A DNA stretch of 11,562 nt, taken from positions 1-11,562 of the forward strand of contig PDHQ01000680.1 in NCBI GenBank assembly GCA_003339415.1, in the 5' to 3' direction. Made by a program: the position numbers and the translations under genes. Below are positions 1 through 7,210 of the stretch, piece by piece (position 1 is the first letter of the stretch; every line of letters starts with the position of its first letter). The notes below the pieces were generated by a model that searched no databases, was not told the origin of the DNA, and saw nothing but the letters and a program-made list of their open reading frames with translations. Source of the DNA: Ophiocordyceps camponoti-saundersi (nom. inval.). Lineage: Eukaryota; Ascomycota; Sordariomycetes; Hypocreales; Ophiocordycipitaceae.

Positions 1-596
1 CTGCTCTTCTTATCCCCTAGGGGATAAACCTATTAACTGCTCTTCTTATCCCCTAGGGGATAAACCCGTTAACTGCTCTTCTTATCCCCTAAGGGATAAA
101 CTTATTAACTGCTCTTCTTATCCCCTAGGGGATAAACCTGTTAACTGCTCTTCTTGTCCCCTAAGGGATAAACCTATTAACTGCTCTTCTTATCCCCTAA
201 GGGACAAACCCGTTAACTGCTCTTCTTATCCCCTAAGGGATAAACCCGTTAACTGCTCTTCTTATCCCCTAGGGGATAAACCTATTAACTGCTCTTCTTA
301 TCCCCTAAGGGATAAACCCGTTAACTGCTCTTCTTATCCCCTAAGGGATAAACCCGTTAACTGCTCTTCTTGTCCCTTAGGGGATAAACCCGTTAACTGC
401 TCTTCTTATCCCCTAGGGGATAAACCTGTTAACTGCTCTTCTTGTCCCCTAGGGGACAAACCCGTTAACTGCTCTTCTTATCCCCTAGGGGATAAACTTA
501 TTAACTGCTCTTCTTATCCCCTAGGGGATAAACCCGTTAACTGCTCTTCTTATCCCCTAAGGGATAAACCCGTTAACTGCTCTTCTTATCCCCTAA

Positions 597-760
597 GGGA
601 CAAACTTGTTAACTGCTCTTCTTGTTCCCTTAGGCTCTTCTTGTCCCCTAAGGGACAAACCCGTTAACTGCTCTTTTTATCCCTTAGTCTTGTCCCCTAA
701 GGGATAAACCCGTTAACTGCTCTTCTTATCCCCTAAGGGACAAACTTGTTAACTGCTCTT
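597..760 (+). repeat. Higher-order segment of the array, copy 1
   Basis: This stretch contains a 19-bp short unit (junction TTAGGCTCTTC at 630-640) followed 50 bp later by a 13-bp short unit (junction CCCTTAGTCT at 681-690). The same pair recurs exactly 964 bp downstream, at 1595 and 1645, again preceded by a unit ending CTTGTT. That marks duplication of a multi-unit block within the array, not independent deletions. A further 19-bp short unit stands at about 951 and a further 13-bp one at 1361, but those two are 410 bp apart and do not form the same pair. Confidence 0.8.
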
Positions 761-1560
761 CTTGTCCCCTAAGGGATAAACCCGTTAACTGCTCTTCTTA
801 TCCCCTAGGGGATAAACCCGTTAACTGCTCTTCTTGTCCCCTAAGGGATAAACCTGTTAACTGCTCTTCTTATCCCCTAGGGGATAAACCTGTTAACTGC
901 TCTTCTTATCCCCTAGGGGATAAACTTGTTAACTGCTCTTCTTATTCCCTTAGGCTCTTCTTGTCCCCTAGGGGACAAACCCGTTAACTGCTCTTCTTAT
1001 CCCCTAAGGGATAAACCCGTTAACTGCTCTTCTTATCCCCTAAGGGACAAACTTGTTAACTGCTCTTCTTATCCCCTAGGGGATAAACCTATTAACTGCT
1101 CTTCTTGTCCCCTAGGGGATAAACCTGTTAACTGCTCTTCTTATCCCCTAAGGGATAAACCTATTAACTGCTCTTCTTATCCCCTAGGGGATAAACCTAT
1201 TAACTGCTCTTCTTATCCCCTAGGGGATAAACCTGTTAACTGCTCTTCTTATCCCCTAGGGGATAAACCCGTTAACTGCTCTTCTTATCCCCTAGGGGAC
1301 AAACCCGTTAACTGCTCTTCTTATCCCCTAGGGGATAAACCCGTTAACTGCTCTTCTTATCCCTTAGTCTTATCCCCTAAGGGATAAACCCGTTAACTGC
1401 TCTTCTTATCCCCTAAGGGACAAACTTATTAACTGCTCTTCTTGTCCCCTAAGGGATAAACTTGTTAACTGCTCTTCTTGTCCCCTAGGGGACAAACCCG
1501 TTAACTGCTCTTCTTATCCCCTAAGGGATAAACCTGTTAACTGCTCTTCTTATCCCCTAA

Positions 1561-1720
1561 GGGACAAACTTGTTAACTGCTCTTCTTATTCCCTTAGGCT
1601 CTTCTTATCCCCTAGGGGATAAACCCGTTAACTGCTCTTCTTATCCCTTAGTCTTATCCCCTAAGGGATAAACCTATTAACTGCTCTTCTTATCCCCTAA
1701 GGGATAAACTTATTAACTGC
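1561..1720 (+). repeat. Higher-order segment of the array, copy 2
   Basis: Second copy of the block holding the paired short units, offset by 964 bp from 597-760. The order is the same: a unit ending CTTGTT, the 19-bp short unit at about 1595, one full unit, then the 13-bp short unit at 1645. Differences from copy 1 are transitions such as TGT/TAT and ACA/ATA. A probable third, more decayed 13-bp junction (CTTAATCTTA) lies near 2619. Confidence 0.78.
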
Positions 1721-2250
1721 TCTTCTTATCCCCTAGGGGATAAACCTATTAACTGCTCTTCTTATCCCCTAGGGGATAAACTTATTAACTGCTCTTCTTA
1801 TCCCCTAGGGGATAAACCCGTTAACTACTCTTCTTATTCCCTAAGGGATAAACCTGTTAACTGCTCTTCTTATCCCCTAAGGGATAAACCCGTTAACTAC
1901 TCTTCTTATCCCCTAGGGGATAAACTTATTAACTGCTCTTCTTATCCCCTAAGGGATAAACCCGTTAACTGCTCTTCTTATCCCCTAGGGGATAAACCTA
2001 TTAACTGCTCTTCTTATCCCTTAGGGGATAAACCTATTAACTGCTCTTCTTATCCCCTAAGGGATAAACTTATTAACTACTCTTTTTATCCCCTAAGGGA
2101 TAAACTTATTAACTACTTTTCTTATCCCCTAAAGGATAAACCCGTTAACTACTCTTCTTATCCCCTAAGGGATAAACTTATTAACTGCTCTTCTTATCCC
2201 CTAGGGGATAAACCTATTAACTGCTCTCCTTATCCCCTAGGGGATAAATA

Positions 2251-2442
2251 CCTATTATCTTAGGTATATTATCGTTATCCTGCACGGTATAGTTAATCTC
2301 CTTATCTTTTCGCACCTACGTCGACGAAATATAGGACTCAACTCCCGCTCCTCGGACTAAGATACGGATAAGATATATCTTTTTAGTCTGCCCGAAGCGC
2401 TATATGCGATAGTTAGCTTACTTCTCTCTAGTTATCTTTTAC
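2251..2442 (+). repeat. Interspersed 192-bp unit, copy A
   Basis: A non-minisatellite segment starting after GGGATAAATA and ending where a 36-bp unit resumes at GGGACTAAC. It aligns without gaps to copy B over 192 bp, with about 20 differences, all transitions. Landmarks are CCTGCACGGTATAGTTAATC, TTCGCACCTACGTCGACG and CCCGAAGCGCTATA. There is no coding signal. Together with the flanking 36-bp units it forms a compound repeat of roughly 470 bp. Confidence 0.93.
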
Positions 2443-2717
2443 GGGACTAACTTATTAACTGCCTTTCTTATCCCCTAAGGGATAAACTTATTAGCTGCTC
2501 TTCTTATTCCTTAGGGGATAAACCTATTAACTACTTTTCTTATCCCCTAAGGGATAAACTTATTAACTACTTTTCTTATCCCTTAAGGGATAAACTTATT
2601 AACTACTTTTCTTATCCCTTAATCTTATCTCTTAAGGGATAAACTTATTAGCTACTTTTCTTATCCCTTAAGGGATAAACCTGTTAACTGCTCTCCTTAT
2701 CTCCTAGGGGATAAATA
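2443..2717 (+). repeat. 36-bp unit block 2
   Basis: About seven 36-bp units between copies A and B, including one shortened unit near 2619 (CTTAATCTTA, a mutated form of the 13-bp junction seen further left). Decay is clearly greater than in the main array: most linkers read CTACTTTTC instead of CTGCTCTTC, and cores include CCCTTAAGGG. The last unit has the form CTCTCCTTAT followed by GGGATAAATA, as does the unit before copy A, so the boundary itself is repeated. Confidence 0.92.
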
Positions 2718-2909
2718 CCTATCGTCTCGGGTATATTATTATTATCCTGCACGGTATAGTTAATCTCCTTATCCTTTCGCACCTACGTCGATAAAATATA
2801 GGACTTAACTCCCGCTCCTCGGACTAAGATACGGATAAGACGTATCTTTTTAATTTACCCGAAGCGCTATACGTAATAGTTAGCTTACTTCTCTCTAATT
2901 ATCTTCTAC
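2718..2909 (+). repeat. Interspersed 192-bp unit, copy B
   Basis: It has the same length as copy A. Of about 20 mismatches, 12 are six CG/TA dinucleotide exchanges and the rest are single transitions; I see no transversion or indel. Either copy may hold the CG form at a given site, so both have been mutated independently from a common source. Confidence 0.93.
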
Positions 2910-3135
2910 GGGATTAACCTATTAACTACCTTTCTTATTCCCTAAGAGATAAACTTATTAATTATTTTTTTTATCCCCTAAAGGATAAACTTATTAATTA
3001 CTTTTCTTATCCCTTAAGGGATAAACTTATTAATTACTTTTCTTATCCCTTAAAAGATAAACTTATTAACTACTTTTCTTATCCCTTAAAAAATAAACTT
3101 ATTAACTACTCTCTTTATCTTTTAGGGGATAAATA
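2910..3135 (+). repeat. 36-bp unit block 3 (strongly decayed)
   Basis: About six units in which nearly every convertible site has changed. Linkers read TTAATTACTTTTC or TTAACTACTTTTC, and cores read CCCTTAAGGG, CCCTTAAAAG or CCCTTAAAAA. The spacing stays near 36 bp, so decay is by substitution and not by indels. Confidence 0.9.
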
Positions 3136-3292
3136 CCTATCGTCTCGGGTATATTATCGTTATTCTATATAGTATAGTTAATCTCCTTATCTTTTCGCAC
3201 CTATATTAATAAAATATAGAACTTAATTTCCGCTTCTTAGACTAAAATATAGATAAGACGCGTCTTTTTCGTTTACCCGAAGCGCTATACGC
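3136..3292 (+). repeat. Interspersed unit, copy C (3' truncated)
   Basis: It aligns to copies A and B from CCTATCGTCTCGGG to GCGCTATACG, then passes directly into a decayed 36-bp unit. The last 40-50 bp of A and B (the part containing TAGCTTACTTCTCTCTA) is missing. It shows more C-to-T and G-to-A change than A or B, for example CCTGCACGG has become TCTATATAG. Confidence 0.88.
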
Positions 3293-3356
3293 TACCCTTT
3301 TTATCCTTAAGAGATAAACCTGTTAACTCCTTTTCTTATCTCTTAGGGGATAAATA
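3293..3356 (+). repeat. 36-bp unit block 4 (about two units)
   Basis: Two decayed units (ATCCTTAAGAGATAAACC and ATCTCTTAGGGGATAAATA) between copies C and D. This is the last recognisable left-hand block, so block length falls from about 62 to 7, 6 and 2 units going right. Confidence 0.82.
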
Positions 3357-3712
3357 CCTATCGTTTTCGGTATATAGTTATTATCTTATATAGTATAGTT
3401 AATCTCCTTATCTTTTCGTACCTATATCGACGAAATATAAAACTTAACTTCCGCTTCTCGGACTAAGATACGGATAAGACGCGTCTTTTTAGTTTACCTA
3501 AAGCGCTATATATTTCTTTTTCGTTTATCCGAAATACTATACGCGTCTCTTTTATTTATCTAAAACGCTGCACGCGTCTCTTTTATCTGCCCGAAATACT
3601 ATACGCGTTTTTTTCGTTTTTCCGAAACGCTATACGCGTCTCTTTCCTTTACCCGAAACGCTATACGCTATAGCTGCGATATTTCGCTTACTTCTCCTTC
3701 GTTATTTTCTAC
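3357..3712 (+). repeat. Interspersed unit, copy D, expanded internally
   Basis: It follows copies A-C up to GACGCGTCTTTTTAGTTTACC, is then interrupted by a 31-bp tandem amplification, and resumes with a tail (GCGATATTTCGCTTACTTCTCC) matching the A/B tail (GCGATAGTTAGCTTACTTCTCT). The final bases that would lead into another 36-bp unit are degenerate and the array ends here. Confidence 0.83.
3475..3660 (+). repeat. 31-bp tandem repeat inside copy D (six units)
   Basis: Six contiguous 31-bp units start at 3475, 3506, 3537, 3568, 3599 and 3630. Each has the form CTATACGCGTCTCTTTT plus a pyrimidine-rich half ending CCGAAACG. The first unit equals the single-copy segment present once in copies A-C, so this is a local amplification of part of the larger repeat. 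Unit length is constant; units differ mostly by transitions. Confidence 0.93.
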
Positions 3713-4194
3713 TATAGGTTTATAGTAATAATACGATTCGCTAACGTAAGGTTTAAACCTTCTCCGCCGGTTCTTATCGTAGAGACCTACTATAAGAGGC
3801 ACGATAAATATAGTAATAGATAATATATTCTTTAAAGATAGCCCTATATAGGTAAGTAAGTAAGCTAAGATATATATCTTATATATACGTTACGTATTTA
3901 TAGTTATATAGCTTACGGCTATACCTGCGATTTGCTAATTAATTAGCTACTAAGGATATCTAAATATCTCTTTCTCTTACGTATATACGTACTAGTTCCT
4001 CCTTAGTTTCGTTTTTAGTAAAATCGCTAATCGCCTCGTTTATCTAAATTTATATTATTACGCGTAAATAATAGTAGAAAGATACGTTCGCTTTCTATAA
4101 TATATATCCTAGTACCTAAAAGATCGAGTTAATAAATTCGGTAAATATTACTTATAAGATATTCGCTTTTAATAAGCGAGCTAGTCGCTTAGCT
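3713..4194. other. RIP-like AT-rich DNA, no gene seen
   Basis: TpA-rich sequence with almost no CpA or TpG; the few that remain are mostly in GCA or TGC. All frames are closed at short intervals by TAA and TAG. I see no repeat family link to the array on the left and no recognisable protein or RNA. Confidence 0.75.
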
Positions 4195-4400
4195 ATTTAC
4201 GGTATAACCCCGGGATAACCCCGGTAGAAATTATAACCCCGCTCGATCTTTTCCTCGGCTAGAGTTATGCTCGCCCGAGCTCCGGTTAGGTAAGATAGGG
4301 GAAATATATATATAAGCAAGTCTATTATAAAGGGACTTGGCACCCGTCTTAGGGCCGTTTATAGGTAGCGATTATAAGCTACCTCTTACTAAGGTTATAA
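4195..4400 (+). other. Possible degraded LTR or promoter-like segment
   Basis: A GC-richer island in AT-rich surroundings. It starts with three ATAACCCC motifs (4204, 4215, 4233), continues through CTCGCCCGAGCTCCGG, and then has a TATATATATAAG box-like run near 4307-4318 followed by AAGTCTATTATAAAGGG. A short CCGGG-rich start followed by a TATA run would suit a retrotransposon LTR whose terminal TG and CA have mutated to TA. I find no second copy in the window, no target-site duplication and no primer-binding site, so this is only a suggestion. Confidence 0.2.
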
Positions 4401-4919
4401 TCTTAGATAGATTCTAATAAAATTAGAATATTATATTAAATAAAAAATAAACTAAGTAATTAATTTATATATTTAAGAGTTAAAATATAAGTAAGTATAT
4501 TATATATATATTTATATAAACTATAAATATAGAGAGCTTAACCTCCGACCCTTAAGCTTAGAGGCCTTCCTTATATATATAATATATATATATATATAAA
4601 AATAGCGGTTCTTAGAGAAAGGCTTTTAAGAATAAAAATACTAGCTTCTAAGCTAGCGATATACTAAGTAGGAGTATTCTATCGTTACTAGGGAATCTAA
4701 ATAAATATATATATCTTCGTATTAGAGTTTTCCTTCTATGTTTAATAACCCCCTTAATTATATCCTACCTACTTATAGTTATATAAATTAGAGTCGGTTC
4801 TTCCTTTCTAATACTACCCTCGTAGCTACGGGGCTAGGGACTAACTAAAACGGTAATAGAGTATTCTTATAAAAGTAACTTATTATAAAGTTAATAGTAG
4901 TACTAATAAAGGTATTAAA
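4401..4919. other. RIP-like AT-rich DNA with AT microsatellite
   Basis: Extremely AT-rich from about 4410 to 4620, including a TA run at 4572-4598 and a short perfect inverted repeat CTAGCTTCTAAGCTAG at 4641-4656. The rest is TpA-rich with dense TAA and TAG in every frame. Nothing gene-like is recognised. Confidence 0.7.
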
Positions 4920-5036
4920 ATTCCTAATACTTATAACTATAATAATAATTCTGCTAGGTTTATTTTATAAAGCTATGCCCTAAGAAGTAAGGTTAGTAGC
5001 GCTAACTAACTAAGAGGGAGGTTTATAAGGTAGGCC
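4920..5036 (+). repeat. Dispersed direct repeat, copy 1
   Basis: It matches 5632-5743 in the same orientation: ATTCCTAATA, ATTCTGCTAGGTTTAT, AGAAGTAAGG and AGCGCTAACTAACTAAGAGG appear in the same order. Weaker similarity extends about 50 bp further upstream. Where the copies differ, this one usually has the T or A form (GGTTAGTAGC against GGCCGGCAGC), so it is the more mutated copy. There are also small indels near 4930-4945 and 4962-4970. Confidence 0.85.
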
Positions 5037-5631
5037 CCTATAATATAACTTAAGATCTTCGCTATAGTATTTGCTAATATACGTACCGTAACTACCTAGA
5101 ACTTAGATAATATCTATATATAATAGGAACTAAGGAAGTATAGTTATCCCTTACTTAAGACTAGCGTAACTTCGGATAAATAACCTATAATAAATAAGCT
5201 CTCTAACGTAATAAATCGAGCTTATAAGCTAGCTAACCTTATTAAGTAAGAGGTCTTCCCTTAAGCCTTATAGTTTTTCCTCTCTAATAAATAGTTTATA
5301 TATATATATATGCCTAGATACTTATATAGGCTACTAGTATAATATAGTATATCTTATATATACTACTTATAAGATTAACTATATATATTAGCCCGCTCTT
5401 CTTATACTTAGCAGTTTATTTCTCTTTTAGTCTAAGCCTCTAAGGTACTAACTACTAATTGATAAACTTCTCTCTAGGCATTCCTTAAGCTAGTTAAGTA
5501 AAAATTATAGTTATAGCGGCCGTTATTTTCGTGCTCGGTATTAAAGGAAATTTAAGATACTTGGCGCTTAGTACTAAAAAAGCTATTCCTATATCTTATA
5601 TAGCGAAAGGCAGCCTTAATAAATATAGTAA
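5037..5631. other. RIP-like DNA between the direct repeats
   Basis: TpA-rich, with a TA run at 5297-5311. More than one plus frame can be read as protein-like if TAA and TAG are treated as converted glutamine codons, so no frame can be preferred. A frame without stops begins at 5531 with GTG and continues into the second direct repeat, but it has no ATG. Confidence 0.6.
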
Positions 5632-5743
5632 TATTCCTAATATAATAACTATAATTCTGCTAGGTTTATATAGCAAGGCTAGGGCCCTAGGAAGTAAGGC
5701 CGGCAGCGCTAACTAACTAAGAGGGAGGCCTATAAGGTAGGCC
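5632..5743 (+). repeat. Dispersed direct repeat, copy 2 (less mutated)
   Basis: Partner of 4920-5036, about 712 bp downstream. It retains GGCCGGCAGCGCTAACTAAC and GGGAGGCCTATAAGGTAGGCC where copy 1 has the T/A forms. The 61-codon open stretch 5531-5716 ends inside it at TAA in AGCGCTAACTAAC. The two copies might be tandemly duplicated pieces of an element or gene; which one is not clear. Confidence 0.85.
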
Positions 5744-5761
5744 GTATAATATTAGATACTT

Positions 5762-6600
5762 CCGCGCTATAATAACGCCTTTACTATCCTTCCCTATTTC
5801 CCCGAATAGCTTATTAGTAGTTGCCTTAAAGTAAATAGAATCTAGCGTTTTTACTATAGTTATACTATCGACTACCTTACCGTATTCTTTAACGCTACTA
5901 GTTATAGGCCCGAACTACTAGTTATTCTTACCTTCGTTAATATATCTTCTTAAAAGTTCTACTATAGTTCGATATAAGGTAGCCGATAAACTAAATATAC
6001 GGGAACAGCTTTAAGGACGATTTATTAGTATATCTCGTTTCTCTTAGCGTAATTAGCTAACTAGACGACGAACCTAAAGCCGAGTTTGCTAACGATCTTT
6101 TAGTTAATACCTGTTATATTTACTCCGTAGTAAGTAATATTCTTTCTTAGCTATTAGAAAAATATCGATTAGTTACTATTATCCTCGGCTAAGAAGTATT
6201 TTACTTACTTAAACTTAATATTATTAAGGAATCTTACGATACCTCGTAGCCTCGTGCTGCCCCTATAGCCTTGTCCTAATATATATACGGCTTGCCCGAG
6301 TTATAAAGACCCTTTATATAAGATCTTTCTTATCTTATAACTCCCTACTCTACCTTTTATATTCCTTATTTATTACTTTATATATTCGAATAAGTATTTA
6401 GTTTTTAGATATCTACCCTCTTCGTATATTACGTACGAGAGGGTATTGCGATAATAAGTATACTCCTTTTTAGGATCCCTCGATACTAATATCGGATAGC
6501 CCGTCTAATAGATATATCTTTAATCTTATCGGTATAATCGCGCTTACTAGAGCGCTATTACTATAGAAGGTAACGAATAAGTATAATAATTTTATACCTA
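5762..6600 (+). pseudogene. Possible RIP-degraded coding region, unidentified
   Basis: No intact gene is present. Reading the plus strand from 5762, only two stops fall in 60 codons, and 5846-5950 is 35 codons open. Near 6000 the best frame changes by one position, and from 6001 to 6600 that frame has about 12 stops in 200 codons, all TAA or TAG. Peptides such as DDEPKAEFANDLLVN (about 6064-6108) look protein-like. TAA and TAG are what CAA, CAG and TGG codons become under this mutation process. Against this, other frames in RIP-mutated DNA also look plausible, there is no start codon, and I recognise no family or catalytic motif. An untranslated origin is equally possible. Confidence 0.25.
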
Positions 6601-6880
6601 TAATAATAAAGAAGCTAACTTAGCTGCTAAGCTATAAGGATAAAAAAGAAAAGGCCTCCTAGTTTTGCGGGAGTAACGGGCACTCCTGCCTATATATATA
6701 TATAGCCCTCGCAGAGAAGACCGTTTTAAGGAAGTATATAGGACTATCCGGTCCGTATAGGCCTGCAGGGACCTGCCGGGTTGTACGGGCCGGTTAGGAC
6801 TATAGGGTCTAGAAAGGTCGTTTAATCTCACCTACCTAATTTAATAGATCTAATTAATTAGTATTCGCTTAGCTAAAGGG
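6601..6880. other. GC-richer island with less dinucleotide depletion
   Basis: Between about 6660 and 6840 the sequence keeps an unusual number of CpA and TpG sites (GGGCACTCCTGCC, GCCTGCAGGGACCTGCCGGG, TTGTACGG). Most are in GCA or TGC. A 77-codon minus-strand frame spans 6598-6831 but begins with GTG and shows no domain. It also contains a TA run at 6691-6704. I see no defined element. Confidence 0.5.
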
Positions 6881-7210
6881 GGCTAAAGGACCTAGGAAGG
6901 GTTAGATTTATACTTATAAGAAGGGGTCGATTTCCTACCCTTAGTAAGAAGACCTAAGGCAGCCGTAAGCCCTTTTATATAAAGTTAGTCGCCGTGAGCG
7001 TATTCGGACCTAGCAAGGTAGGGCTACCTGCTACGGATTCCTTCCTCCCTTAGCCCCTTTAATTTTATATCTTTTAAATTTCTAGGAATTATACGGAATT
7101 ACCCCTTTATCCCTTTTTCCCTTTTTCTTCTTCTTTTTCCTTTCTTCGGGAGTGTCCTTTTAACCCCGCTAAACTAGCTTAGTCACGTGAGTGCCTGCTA
7201 AGTTTATCCT
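6881..7210. other. Promoter-like remnant: pyrimidine tract and TCACGTGA
   Basis: No gene is seen. A 38-nt pure pyrimidine tract runs from 7110 to 7147, and 36 bp after it is the palindrome TCACGTGA (7183-7190), an E-box type CACGTG core of the kind bound by bHLH factors. Long CT-rich tracts are common upstream of genes in filamentous fungi, but nothing gene-like follows on either side. Around 7150-7200 several CpA/TpG sites not in GCA or TGC survive, which is unusual for this window. Confidence 0.3.

Larger units (their letters stand above)
1..2250 (+). repeat. 36-bp minisatellite array with palindromic core (main block)
   Basis: About 62 head-to-tail units of 36 bp, all in one orientation. 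The unit is the core TTATCCCCTAGGGGATAA followed by the linker ACCTATTAACTGCTCTTC. The core is a perfect 18-bp palindrome in many units, for example 10-27. Units differ mainly by transitions at a few sites: TGT/TAT in the left arm, ACA/ATA in the right arm, CTAGGGG/CTAAGGG at the centre, and CCCGTT/CCTGTT/CCTATT/CTTATT/CTTGTT in the linker. A few units are shortened to 19 or 13 bp. The array runs off the left edge of the window. From about 1821 the linker TGC begins to appear as TAC, so units decay toward the right. No function is visible; it behaves as satellite-like DNA. Confidence 0.97.

Noticed and set aside
926..1387. 153-codon plus frame of NCSSYPLGDKPV repeats as a protein-coding gene
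   Set aside because: It starts at TTG, has no ATG, lies wholly in the tandem array, and begins and ends because short units shift the phase. Its openness follows from the 36-bp unit length.
1..2250. CRISPR array
   Set aside because: The whole 36-bp unit repeats, including the part between palindromes; there are no unique spacers, and the context is fungal-like.
1..2250. Telomeric repeat, because of CCCTAA and TTAGGG-like words in the cores
   Set aside because: The words occur once per 36-bp unit as part of a palindrome, not as a 6-bp tandem repeat.
5531..5716. 61-codon plus frame as a small gene
   Set aside because: It starts at GTG, has no ATG, ends within a dispersed repeat and has no recognisable domain. 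It is better seen as a gap between TAA/TAG stops in mutated DNA.
6598..6831. 77-codon minus frame as a small gene
   Set aside because: It starts at GTG, is low in complexity in its TATATA part, and lies in a GC-richer island where stops are rarer by composition.
7182..7189. Yeast point-centromere CDEI element (GTCACGTG)
   Set aside because: The 8-mer fits the CDEI consensus, but there is no CDEII/CDEIII arrangement and RIP-like mutation points to a filamentous ascomycete, not a budding yeast.
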